Below, in pieces: positions 16,243 through 25,600 of a stretch of DNA of 64,000 bases; within the stretch, counting starts at the first letter, position 1, and every line of letters begins with the position of its first letter. The notes beneath the pieces are model-generated. The model searched no databases and was not told where the DNA came from. It worked only from the letters and a program-made list of their open reading frames with translations. The position numbers were made by a program, and so were the translations under genes. Source of the stretch: Deltaproteobacteria bacterium (GTDB lineage: Bacteria; Desulfobacterota; DSM-4660; Desulfatiglandales; HGW-15); contig JAGVAP010000015.1 of the NCBI GenBank assembly GCA_020060215.1, forward strand, positions 1 to 64,000, read 5' to 3'.

Positions 16243-19200
16243 ATGTCTGAGAAGAGGATACTGGACGACTTCGAGGACCTCTCCGGGTGGAAACCCCATC
16301 ACTCGGGCCGGTCGGAGCTCTTCATCTCCTCGGATCAGGGCCGGACCGGCAGGGCCATGCGGCTCGACTTCGACTTCCACGGGGGCGGCGGGTTCGTGGT
16401 TGCCCGCAGGGAGATCCCCCTGGAAATCCCGGAGAGCTACTCCTTCCTTTTTCACATCCGCGGGACCGGCCCAAGCAACATCTTCGAATTCAAGCTGGTC
16501 GATGACTCCGACAGAAATGTGTGGCGTTACCGGGTGGAGGCCTTCGATCTCCCGAAGGAGTGGCTGCCGGTCAGGATCCGGGACAGCGAGATCGAGTTCG
16601 CCTGGGGCCCGGTCGGAGGAGGGGTTCCCCGAAAGGTGGCGGCCATCGAGCTCGTCATGGCGGCGGGGCCGGGAGGAAAGGGGACCGTATGGTTCGACGA
16701 ACTGGCTTTTCAGGACGACACCTATCGATCGGTTCCCCTGGTCCGAAGTTCCAGCGCACTGACCGGTCATGAGCCGGAGAACCTCATGGATCCTTCCGAT
16801 CCTTCGAGCTGGCGCAGCGACCCGAGCGACCCCCAGTGGGTGCTGATCGACTTCCAGGAGGAGCGCGAGTTCGGGGGTCTGGTGATCCACTGGGAGAAGG
16901 GGTTGAGCGGCCGCAGGTTTGAAGTTCACCTCGCCACGGAAGAGGAGGAGTGGCGCCCCGCCTACTCCACGGCCCAGGGGGGCGGTGAGCGAAGCCATCT
17001 CTATCTCCCCCGCGCCCGGGCACGCCAAGTGCGGCTGGACCTCTACGAGAGCGTCCAGGGCCGGGGTTTCGGGATCCGGGCGATCGAGGTCAAGCCCTTT
17101 CACTTCTCCCGCTCGGTGAATCAATTCTTCCAGAACATCGCCCTGGAATACCCGTCCGGTCGCTATCCGAAGTACTTCTCGGGTCGCCAGACCTACTGGA
17201 CCACGGTGGGCTCGAGTGAAGGGGACGGGCAGGGGCTGTTCAACGAGGAAGGCATGGTAGAGGTGGACAAGGGGACCTTCTCCGTTGCGCCCTTTCTCTT
17301 TGCGGCGGGCCGGCTGATCAGTTGGGCCGATGCAACGATCGTCCAGGACCTGATGAAGGGTCATCTTCCTATCCCCTCTTCCGAATGGAGGTTCGAGGAC
17401 CTCCGGATGAAGGTCACGGCCTTTGCAGACCGCCAGGAGGGGCGGTCGGTGCTGAACATCCGTTATCGTCTGGAGAGTCTGGCCAGGGGGAAACAGGACG
17501 TGACCCTCTTTGCCGCCATCCTGCCTTTCCAGGTGACTCCCACCTGGCAGAACTGGCGGAGGTACGGTGGCGTCAGTTCGATCCGGGAGCTCTCGTATGG
17601 CGACGGGGTGCTCCGGGTCAACGGAGAAAAGAGCGTGATCCCCCTCTCTCCTGTGGCCGGGTTCGGCGCGGCACCTTTTGCCGAGGGTTCCGTCGTGAAC
17701 TACCTCGAGAAGGGGCGGCTGCCCGCCCGCAGCGAGCTCTCGGACGAGTTCGGGTATGGTTCCGGAGCCATCCGCTTCGATTTGGAGCTGGAGCCCGGTT
17801 CAGCGAAGGAGGTCGTCCTGGCTGCCCCCTTCGGGTTCTCCAGCAAAGCGGGTGACGACCTGCTGGAAGCCGTCTTCTCCGGGGGTTCCGCCACGGAGCG
17901 GCTGGAGCGTACGGTCAAGGGCTGGGAGTCCGTCCTTGAAAAGGTCGTGCTGCACCTCCCGGCAACGGCGCATTCCGTGGCCGACACCTTCAGGACGGCA
18001 GCCGCCCACATCCTGATCAACCGCGACGGCCCCGCGATCCATCCCGGGCCGCGGCGGTACGATCGCTCCTGGATCAGGGACGGCGCGATGATGGGCGCCG
18101 CCCTGGCGAGAGTGGGTCTTCCCGAGCCTCTCCGGGATTTCATCCGCTGGTATGGGAAGTACCAGGCGCCTGACGGGAACATCCCCGATTGCGTGGACCG
18201 GGAAGGCACCGAGTGGCTGCCGGAGTTCGACGCCTACGGCCAGTTCGTCTTCGGCGTGGTGGAGTACTACCGGTTCACCAAAGACCGGGCCTTCCTGGAG
18301 GAGATGCGGCCGGCGGTCACCAGGGCGCTGGCCTACATGGAGGGGCTGCGTGCAAAACGGCTGACCAGAGAGTACGAGAGCCCCGACAAGCGGGCGTGCT
18401 ATGGTCTCCTTCCCGAATCCATGAGCCACGAGGGGTATATGGCCCATCCGGTCCACGCCTACTGGGATGACTTCTGGGGGGTGCGCGGCCTGCAGGATGC
18501 GGCGGTCATGGCCGAGGTCCTCGGCGACCGGGCCGAGGCGGAGCGGTTCTCGGTTTCGAGGGCCGCCTTTTCCAGGGATATACGCGAATCCTTGTCGGCT
18601 GCGATTGCACGGCACAAGATCGATTTTGTGCCCGGTTCGGTGGAGTTCGGCGATTTCGATCCGACCGCCACCTCGGTGGCGATCAATCTCCTCGGCCAGC
18701 TGGACCTGTTGCCGCGGGCCCGGACGGAGAAGACGTTCGACAGGTACATGGTCGGTTTCCGTGAGCGGGAAGCCGGAAAGGTGGACTGGAACAATTACAG
18801 CGCCTATGAGATCCGGATCATCGGCGCCCTGGTCCGGCTCGGAAGACGGGACGAGGCCATGGACCTGATCCGGTTCATGCTGGCCGGCCGAAGGATCCCG
18901 TGCTGGAACCAGTGGCCCGAGATCACCTGGCGCGATCCGCTGGGGCCCAGCTTCATCGGCGATCTCCCCCACACCTGGATCAGCGGGGAGTTCATCGTGT
19001 CGGTCCGCACCATGTTCGCCTACGAGCGGGAGGGGGATGATTCTCTGGTCATCGGTGCGGGACTTCCCGGGCACTGGTTCGAGGGAGGGTTCGAGGTGGG
19101 CGCGGAAAACCTTCCGACCTACCACGGGAACATCTCTTACCGGATGCAGCTGGACGGGACGGACCGTCTGCGGGCAAGCATCTCGGGCGATCTCCTAGTG

Positions 19201-19341
19201 CCCCCGGGAGGGATCGTGGTCCTCCCGCCCCTGCCTCGACCCATCCGGCAGGTGGATGTGAACGGAAAGAGGATCGACGGGCACACGGCCGAGGGATTCA
19301 CCTGCAGGGCATGCCCGGCGGAAGCCGTCGTGACGTTCTAG
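16243..19341 (+). CDS. Large carbohydrate-binding, discoidin-like, six-hairpin glycosidase-like protein
   Basis: A 1032-residue protein. Residues about 5-160 form a galactose-binding-like module (ILDDFEDLSGWKPHH to TVWFDELAF, similar to CBM11-type domains). Residues about 170-290 are an F5/8 type C/discoidin module (SDPQWVLIDFQEEREFGGLV). Residues about 560-960 form an (alpha/alpha)6 toroid with YDRSWIRDGAMMGAAL, PDGNIPDCVD and AYWDDFWGVRGLQD, as in glucoamylase/debranching-type and related enzymes. No signal peptide is visible, so it appears cytoplasmic. A good GGAGGACGAGAGG precedes the ATG. Likely role: binding and trimming or rearranging a glucan with the ABC-like and GH94-like neighbours; the exact reaction is unknown. 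Confidence 0.75.
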   Translation: MSEKRILDDFEDLSGWKPHHSGRSELFISSDQGRTGRAMRLDFDFHGGGGFVVARREIPLEIPESYSFLFHIRGTGPSNIFEFKLVDDSDRNVWRYRVEAFDLPKEWLPVRIRDSEIEFAWGPVGGGVPRKVAAIELVMAAGPGGKGTVWFDELAFQDDTYRSVPLVRSSSALTGHEPENLMDPSDPSSWRSDPSDPQWVLIDFQEEREFGGLVIHWEKGLSGRRFEVHLATEEEEWRPAYSTAQGGGERSHLYLPRARARQVRLDLYESVQGRGFGIRAIEVKPFHFSRSVNQFFQNIALEYPSGRYPKYFSGRQTYWTTVGSSEGDGQGLFNEEGMVEVDKGTFSVAPFLFAAGRLISWADATIVQDLMKGHLPIPSSEWRFEDLRMKVTAFADRQEGRSVLNIRYRLESLARGKQDVTLFAAILPFQVTPTWQNWRRYGGVSSIRELSYGDGVLRVNGEKSVIPLSPVAGFGAAPFAEGSVVNYLEKGRLPARSELSDEFGYGSGAIRFDLELEPGSAKEVVLAAPFGFSSKAGDDLLEAVFSGGSATERLERTVKGWESVLEKVVLHLPATAHSVADTFRTAAAHILINRDGPAIHPGPRRYDRSWIRDGAMMGAALARVGLPEPLRDFIRWYGKYQAPDGNIPDCVDREGTEWLPEFDAYGQFVFGVVEYYRFTKDRAFLEEMRPAVTRALAYMEGLRAKRLTREYESPDKRACYGLLPESMSHEGYMAHPVHAYWDDFWGVRGLQDAAVMAEVLGDRAEAERFSVSRAAFSRDIRESLSAAIARHKIDFVPGSVEFGDFDPTATSVAINLLGQLDLLPRARTEKTFDRYMVGFREREAGKVDWNNYSAYEIRIIGALVRLGRRDEAMDLIRFMLAGRRIPCWNQWPEITWRDPLGPSFIGDLPHTWISGEFIVSVRTMFAYEREGDDSLVIGAGLPGHWFEGGFEVGAENLPTYHGNISYRMQLDGTDRLRASISGDLLVPPGGIVVLPPLPRPIRQVDVNGKRIDGHTAEGFTCRACPAEAVVTF

Positions 19342-19361
19342 TCTCGCTTCGGCTCTATGCC

Positions 19362-20465
19362 CTAATCCACGCGAAATCGGCGGATCGTCTCCTCCGGGAT
19401 CTCCAGACCAAGTCCGGGCTTGTTCGGCGGAAACATGCAGCCGTTCTCGATGACTGCAGGCTCCGCGAACGCGGCCGCCAGCCAGGGCATGTACTCGATC
19501 GGTCCCGAGGCCAAGGCCCCGCACGCGACCTGGATCGTGCTCTCCATCATGTGATGCGGAGCCACCGGCAGCCGGGCCACATCGGCCATGTTCACCACTT
19601 TGACCATCTCCGTGATGCCTCCCACGCGCACAATGTCCGGCTGCAGGATGTCGGCCGCTTGGGCGCGGATGTAGGCGTCGAACTCGAAGCGGGAGCCCAG
19701 CGTCTCTCCCATGGCAATCGGAATATCCAGCTCGGCCGCAAGCCGGGCGTGACCGGCGATATCCTCGCAGAGAAGCGGTTCTTCGAACCACGCCACACCG
19801 AGTTGCTCGAGCTCTCGGCCGACCCGCATGGCCGTCGGGAAATCCCACTTCTGGTTGGCGTCGACAGCGAGCCACACATCGTCCCCCAACGCCTTCCGGA
19901 CCGCTCTCACCCGCGCAATATCGAGCTTCGGGTTCTCATGGCCGATCTTCATCTTGACCCCCATCATCCCCTGCGCTAGATACTCCTCGAAGGCCTCCAC
20001 CATCTCGGCCGCACTCATATACAGCCATCCGCCGTCTGAGCCGTAGCACGGCGCGCTTCCCCGACATCCCCCAAGCAGCTTGTGGACGGGGAGGCCGGCG
20101 ATCTTCCCCTTGATATCCCAAAGGGCCAGGTCAACGGCCGCCTGGGCCTGGGTGACGAGTCCGCGGCGGCCCACCGTCTGCAACCGCTTGTAGAGCTTGG
20201 TCCACAGCCGCTCGTGGTCGAGTCCATCCTCGCCGATCAAGAGCGGGGCGAAATCGTCCCGGAGGACGCACCGGGTGGCCGTGTCCCCCCCCAGCAGGCT
20301 CCAGGAATACCCGAGCCCGCGCGTTCCGTCTTCCGTGGTGATGAAGACGATGGGCATATTGATGCGTGCGACCGGACCACCCTGGATGCCGCCGGAGGAC
20401 CCGGACTGCATGGGCCGCGGCAGAGGCAGACGCAATAACTCGGCTCTCACTTCGGTAATACGCAT
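19362..20465 (-). CDS. Mandelate racemase/muconate lactonizing family (enolase superfamily) enzyme
   Basis: A 367-residue metal-dependent enzyme that abstracts the proton next to a carboxylate. The full mandelate racemase set is present with exact spacing: Lys171-Met-Lys173, metal ligands Asp202, Glu228 and Glu254, and the Asp277/His304 dyad (LQPDIVRVGG, VAPHHMME). The spacings 26, 26, 23 and 27 equal those of mandelate racemase itself. Many relatives are aldonate dehydratases, which would fit the sugar-acid genes to the left, but substrate cannot be assigned. AAAGGATC precedes the ATG. It converges with the glycosidase-like gene 21 bp away. Confidence 0.9.
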   Translation of the reverse strand: MRITEVRAELLRLPLPRPMQSGSSGGIQGGPVARINMPIVFITTEDGTRGLGYSWSLLGGDTATRCVLRDDFAPLLIGEDGLDHERLWTKLYKRLQTVGRRGLVTQAQAAVDLALWDIKGKIAGLPVHKLLGGCRGSAPCYGSDGGWLYMSAAEMVEAFEEYLAQGMMGVKMKIGHENPKLDIARVRAVRKALGDDVWLAVDANQKWDFPTAMRVGRELEQLGVAWFEEPLLCEDIAGHARLAAELDIPIAMGETLGSRFEFDAYIRAQAADILQPDIVRVGGITEMVKVVNMADVARLPVAPHHMMESTIQVACGALASGPIEYMPWLAAAFAEPAVIENGCMFPPNKPGLGLEIPEETIRRFRVD

Positions 20466-20488
20466 GACGATCCTTTCTGTGGCTGAAT

Positions 20489-21838
20489 CTAGAGTCGGCG
20501 CTCCAGCGGCAGGGTGAAGCGGAAGGCGGAGCCTCTTCCCAGCCCCTCGCTCTCCGCCCAGATCCTGCCGCCGTGCATCTCGACCAGGTTTCGGGTGAGG
20601 GTCAGGCCCAGCCCGGTTCCGTGAAATTTTCGGCTGAGGGGGCTCTCCAGTTGAGAAAAGGGTTCGAAGATCTTCTCCAGGTCCTCCCTGCGAATCCCGA
20701 TGCCGTCGTCCGCCACGCTGATCTCCACTTCGCCCCGCTCGCCGTCCTTTCGGGGAACGGTGCGGGCGCTGAGGGAGATATGCCCGCCGTCCTTCGTGAA
20801 CTTCACCGCATTGGAAAGGAGGTTGTAGAGGATCTGTTTTACCCTGAGCTCGTCCGCCACAACGGTCTCGGGGATCCGGTCCATCCTGACAGCCAGATCG
20901 ATCTTCCGTTCCCTGGCCTTCTCCAGGACGATGAGCGTGCTCTGTTCCAGAAGCTCTTTCAGACGGAACTCACAGGGGTTGAGCTCCAGCTTTCCGGCCT
21001 CGATCTTCGAGACGTCCAGGATCTCGTTCACCAGCGAAAGCAGGTGGTGGCTGCTTCGATGGACGTCCGTGAGATACTCCTCCTGCACCTGGTTGAGGTC
21101 GCCGAAGTTCTTGCTCAGCACGAGCTCGGTGAAGCCGATGATGTGATTCAGCGGGGTCCTGAGCTCATGGCTCATGTTGGAGAGGAACTCGCTCTTTGCG
21201 GCATTCGCGGCCTCGGCGGCGATCTTGGCCTGGTAGAGCTGTTCGGCCCTCTTGCGCTCCGAGATATCGCGGCTCACCCCCAGGATGCCCACGGGCTTGC
21301 CTCTTTCATCCCGCAGAAAGGTGGTCGTGACCTCGGCCCAGATAGAGACTCCGGACTTCGTGAACTGCTCCACTTCCATGGTTACGGCCCGGTTCGGGTC
21401 ATGTCCTCCGGCCGCGTCCTTCGCGAGTTCCTCTGCCAGCCGTTGCGACACCCGGTCCAAGGATTCCGGGGTCAGGGTCTGATCCAGAGACAAGGCCATC
21501 GCCTCTTCGACCGTGTGCCCGCGCATCCGCTGGACCGAGGGGCTCACGTATGTGAAACGCAGGGACGGAAGACTCAGGGTCCAGATGGTGTCGGTCACAT
21601 TCTCCGCCAGGAGCCTGTAGCGGAGTTCGGAGGCCTGCAGTTCGGCCGTGTAGGTCTCCAGCTGCCGCTTGGATTCGGTGAGCTCCCGGTTCGTCGCCTC
21701 CAGCTTCAGCGCAAGCCTTCGAGCCTCGTCGTACTTCTCCTGGATCACCAGGTTCGCGTCCTGCAGGTCCTGGATGGCCCGGCGGTAGACGCTGTAGCCG
21801 GCCTCTTCTTGGCGTCCCATTGGATCCGGTACAGACAT
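20489..21838 (-). CDS. Sensor histidine kinase, PAS-HisKA-HATPase part (downstream piece of a frameshifted gene)
   Basis: A 449-residue kinase from ATG 21838 (in-frame starts exist at 21907 and 21820). It begins with a coiled coil (EKYDEARRLALKLEATNREL), then a PAS domain with DISERKRAEQ at its end, a HisKA dimerisation helix with the phospho-accepting His in SHELRTPLNHIIGF (near 21167), and a HATPase_c domain with NLLSNAVKFT, VADDGIGI and GTGLGLTLTRNLVEMHGG. No membrane segment is seen, so it is cytosolic. Its N-terminus overlaps the upstream sensor domain in the -1 frame, and the two probably formed one protein. Confidence 0.88.
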   Translation of the reverse strand: MSVPDPMGRQEEAGYSVYRRAIQDLQDANLVIQEKYDEARRLALKLEATNRELTESKRQLETYTAELQASELRYRLLAENVTDTIWTLSLPSLRFTYVSPSVQRMRGHTVEEAMALSLDQTLTPESLDRVSQRLAEELAKDAAGGHDPNRAVTMEVEQFTKSGVSIWAEVTTTFLRDERGKPVGILGVSRDISERKRAEQLYQAKIAAEAANAAKSEFLSNMSHELRTPLNHIIGFTELVLSKNFGDLNQVQEEYLTDVHRSSHHLLSLVNEILDVSKIEAGKLELNPCEFRLKELLEQSTLIVLEKARERKIDLAVRMDRIPETVVADELRVKQILYNLLSNAVKFTKDGGHISLSARTVPRKDGERGEVEISVADDGIGIRREDLEKIFEPFSQLESPLSRKFHGTGLGLTLTRNLVEMHGGRIWAESEGLGRGSAFRFTLPLERRL

Positions 21839-22419
21839 CCCCGGGCGCCCTGAACCGGGTATTCCGGCCAGATCCTTTCGCCGTATTTCTCCGCAGCCAC
21901 CTGGCACTCGATCTCCTCGACGCGGGCCATGGGCATGTCGAAGATGGTCGGGATGGCCGCGAGGACCCCCCGCGTATAATCGCAGTCCAGCCTGGTCTTC
22001 TGATGGCTGTCGTGATACCGGTCCTCCAGGAGCACATAGGAGTCTCCCATCTCATGGATGAAGACATCCCCGTTTGCCTTCAGCAGCCGGTTGTACTTCG
22101 GGGCCTGGGCGTAGATCAGTCTCGGGTTTCCAAGGAGGCGGGCGATCCAGTCCAGCAGGCCCAGGGGCAGCAACTGCTTGCCTTCGATGTTCATCCTGTA
22201 GACGGCGTTCCTGTCGCCGAGGACGTCGATCATCCGTGCGTAGAGGCGCTGCAGGAAGGCATGGGAAACCCAGTTGTTGGCGTCCGTGAGATAGGCTTCA
22301 TCGAGCTCCAGACCTTCCAGGAGGTTCCCGACGGATCCTTTGACGACACGGACATAGAGGATCAGGGTGCGGGTTACCCTGCAACTGATCTCCCTTTTGG
22401 TCGCTGCGTTCAAATCCAT
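21745..22419 (-). CDS. N-terminal sensor domain of the split histidine kinase
   Basis: A 224-residue frame from ATG 22419 (an in-frame TTG is at 22452). The domain runs from ISCRVTRTLILYVRVVKG through GLELDEAYLTDANNWVS to RGCLYRIQWDAKK. It resembles soluble ligand-sensing domains placed before kinases and cyclases in deltaproteobacteria (V4R/haem-NO-like in character), but I do not assign it firmly. After IQWDAKK the frame continues only as a basic, low-complexity tail, while the -1 frame reads EEAGYSVYRRAIQDLQDANL, a natural linker helix. One missing base near 21801-21812 explains both. Confidence 0.6.
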   Translation of the reverse strand: MDLNAATKREISCRVTRTLILYVRVVKGSVGNLLEGLELDEAYLTDANNWVSHAFLQRLYARMIDVLGDRNAVYRMNIEGKQLLPLGLLDWIARLLGNPRLIYAQAPKYNRLLKANGDVFIHEMGDSYVLLEDRYHDSHQKTRLDCDYTRGVLAAIPTIFDMPMARVEEIECQVAAEKYGERIWPEYPVQGARGCLYRIQWDAKKRPATASTAGPSRTCRTRTW

Positions 22420-22447
22420 TTTTCGATTCTTTTCCGGGCCGAGGGGA

Positions 22448-22560
22448 TCCAAAAATCCCCCCTCTGAATCCCCCTATACACAAGGGGGACTTGCCCGCCT
22501 CCGGTCAAACTTGCCGAAAAGGCGCATCCCCTCCCCCCTTTCACAAGGAGGGGTCGAGGG
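22448..22560. repeat. Dispersed GC-rich palindromic repeat pair upstream of the split kinase
   Basis: Two hairpins sit in the 220-base gap between the GH94-like gene and the sensor gene. The first is TCCCCCT (22469-22475) with AGGGGGA (22483-22489). The second is CCCCTCC (22528-22534) with GGAGGGG (22547-22553). The surrounding text, AAATCCCCCCTCTGAATCCC in style, matches a well-known family of dispersed repeats in deltaproteobacterial genomes (from memory). No gene is seen here. Confidence 0.6.
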
Positions 22561-22639
22561 CGGGATTTCAGGTTCTAATATTTTCTATATCGGGCATTTA
22601 TCGAGAAAACTGAACCGGAGTGTGGCCTCCCCCTTCCGG

Positions 22640-25600
22640 TCAGCCCAATACCACCCACAGACGGTTGTTCGGACCCCTGAGCCGCTGCTGCACCTCTTTC
22701 ATCGGGACCTCGGCGGCTCCCAAGCGGTAGGGGTTCGCGGACCTGGCAAAAGGAAGGTCGTCCCCGTTCAGGTTCACGCCGAGGGGACCGCATCCTCTTT
22801 CCTGTATCCGGTAGACGATCTCCACCGGAGCACCGGAGAGTTCCGTTTCGACCCGGAGTCCATCCAGACCGCGGGGGATCACCGGGTCAAGTACCAGGAG
22901 AGAGCTGCGGCGCCGTATGCCGAGAAAGCACTGAAGGAGCAGATTGGTCCAGATCCCCGCTCCGCTGGAATAGACCCGCCATCCCCCCTGAAGGGGGACC
23001 TCGCCCTTCATGGCGCGGCCGTACTCCGCCTTCGCCTGGTAGCGGTCGGGGAAGAATGCGTCGGAGCTGGAGTAATAGCAGTTGCTCTGGCGGAGCCCGG
23101 CGGCCGGCACCAGGTCACGGATGCCGATCGGGTTGGCCTTGCAGAGGGCGGTGAAAAACCCTTCGGCGTCGCCGTAGCGCGCGAGGGCCTCCGCATAACG
23201 GAGATGGGCGTGCATGTACATGAGGCCGATTTCCCGTCCGAAGAAGGATGCGCTCTCCGCACGCTGGAAAAAACGCTGCGGACCGCCCCTGTACTCCAGG
23301 GGTTGGTCGAACAGTCGCGCGCCGTCGGGCCCGAGGAGGTGCGTTCGGATGACTCCGAGGTGGTGATCCGCTTCCTCGGGAGTGAGGAGATCGTTGATGA
23401 TCGCGTGGATCATGGGCAGCAGGCTGTAGGAGAGGCCGGTCTGGCCGTCTCTCGGATGCAGCAGGTAGTCGATTCTTCCTCCTTCCTGGAAATAGGCATA
23501 CCCCGTGAGGACCCCCTCGATCAGCAGGATCCGTCTGAACGCTTCCCGCACCTTTGCCGCCTCGGCCTCAAGCTCTCCGGAATAGGCCTCATGGCCGATT
23601 CTTCTCATCGCCTCGGCCATCGTGACCAGGGTCTGGTACTGGAGCGTAACCGTCCACGTGCTGCAGAGCCGTTCCCGCATGGCGGCTTGTACAGGTTGGA
23701 GCGAATCGTTCCAATCGCCGTTTCCAAGGGCTGCAAGTCGGGTGGTGGGGACCAGCCGTGAACCGACGACCTTCAGGGCGCGCTCGACGTGGTGCCACAG
23801 GGGACCCCACTCGGCCTCGGGATCTCCCTCCGGGTGGAAGAAAGGCACTTCTTCATCCAGGATCGTCCTGTCCTCCGACGCGATCAGGTACTGGGCCAGG
23901 GCAAGGAGAGGCCAGAACACGATGTCTCCGTGCGAATCCGGGGGGCGGATGTTCCGTTCCCGATCGAAGAACATGAACCACTGGGGCCAGTCGCCGTCCG
24001 GGTTCTGGGCCTTGAACAAGCGGATCAGGAGGTCTCGCACCGGTTGGAACCGGCCCAGGGCCAGCATCATCTCCACGGCCCCCTGGCTGATGTCGCGGGT
24101 GCCCCATCCGCCCCCCGTGTACTGTTCGATGCCGCGGGGGGCCAGGTAATGGATCAACGCATTGTGGATGAACCACGGCAGGATCTCCCCCATCCGGGCC
24201 GCAGCTCCGGAACAGGGACCGCCGGAAGCGGGATGGAGACGGAGACGGCGGGTCATCCCGTCCCGGAAACCGTTCTCATCCTGGGCCTCTTCCCCGCCGG
24301 GGGGGGCGGAGATGAGTTCTCCTTTCAGCCGGAACCCGGCCGATGCTGCAGGGCCGGTGATCATGCACAGGTAAGGCTGGTTCCGGGAGCGGGAGTCGCG
24401 GAACAGCAACTCGTCCCCACCCACCTCCTGGAGGATCGTGCCGGGCAGCGGCGCAATGCGGAATCCGCCCTCCGGGAAACGTCGGCCCACATCCGATTCC
24501 GGGAGCGGGCGTACGAACACGCCTTCTTTATCCCGGCTGAACCGGGCCGGAATGGGGTCCACCCCGTCATCCCCGTTCAGGGCGATGTGGCTGCAGAGGA
24601 GGAGGCGGGAAGGGGGCCCGGAAAGAACCTCGACCTGGAGGGTGAGCTCGTGGGTCCGGGTGGAGGCCACGCTGGTGATCACGATCAGCCCGTTCCGGTG
24701 CCTGTAGAACCAGCGGCAGGAGCGGGGCGACATCTCGTACGCGGAAGGGATGGACAGGAGGTGCCATCTGCCCTCCAACTCGATGAAGAGCCTCTGGCCG
24801 TTTCCGTGAAAGAGGCCCAGGTAGCTGTGGACCGTGGAGAGGAAACGATTGATGCTGACATGGCCCTGCGTCACCATGGAATGGAAGACGCCGTTCATCC
24901 AGGTGGTGGAAGTGAGGGAGGACTCGTCAGGGACCAGGCGGCTCCCGGTGCGGAGCATGTGGGCATGCGGCCGCAGGACCTTCAACTCCTTGGCCCTGAG
25001 GACGACGTGCCGATGCTTCCCCGCAAAGAACGAGAGCAGCTGTCCGCACGCCCGTTCTTCCTCGCGGATCTCCCCGCCGAACAGCTCCTGGACCTGTGCA
25101 TCCGTCAGGTCCAGGGTTTCCAGCACCGGTCCGCTGCTGAACAGACTACCGACGGGTTTCTGCGCGGGGGGGGTGGCGGATCCGTCAGGCGCGGACTCCG
25201 GAAGGCGGGTGGCGGCCTCCACGAATCGGAGATCCGCCTCGGAGCTTGCCGCAGGATGATCGGCTTCGAACCGGCCGAAGAATCCGAGTTCGGTCCGCTG
25301 CCCCGGCTCGAGACGAAACGGTTCGTCCTGGATGGCCACCATGGAGTGCTCGTGCTGAAGACGCGCGCAGGGCAACCCTTCCACCAGCCCCGTCGGCGGC
25401 AGCCCGGCGCGTGTGGAGAGGCCATGGAACTGCAGGCCGTCGGTGGCATAGGAAACGGATCTGCGCAATGAGCCGATCAACGTCCAGGGGTGGCGTCCGC
25501 CCATGGAGAGGTTCTGTCGGGAGGCCACGACGAATCCCCTTTCGGGGTGAGCGAGGGGGGTGTGGTCCACGTAGTGACAGACGTAGTATTCGTTCAGACG

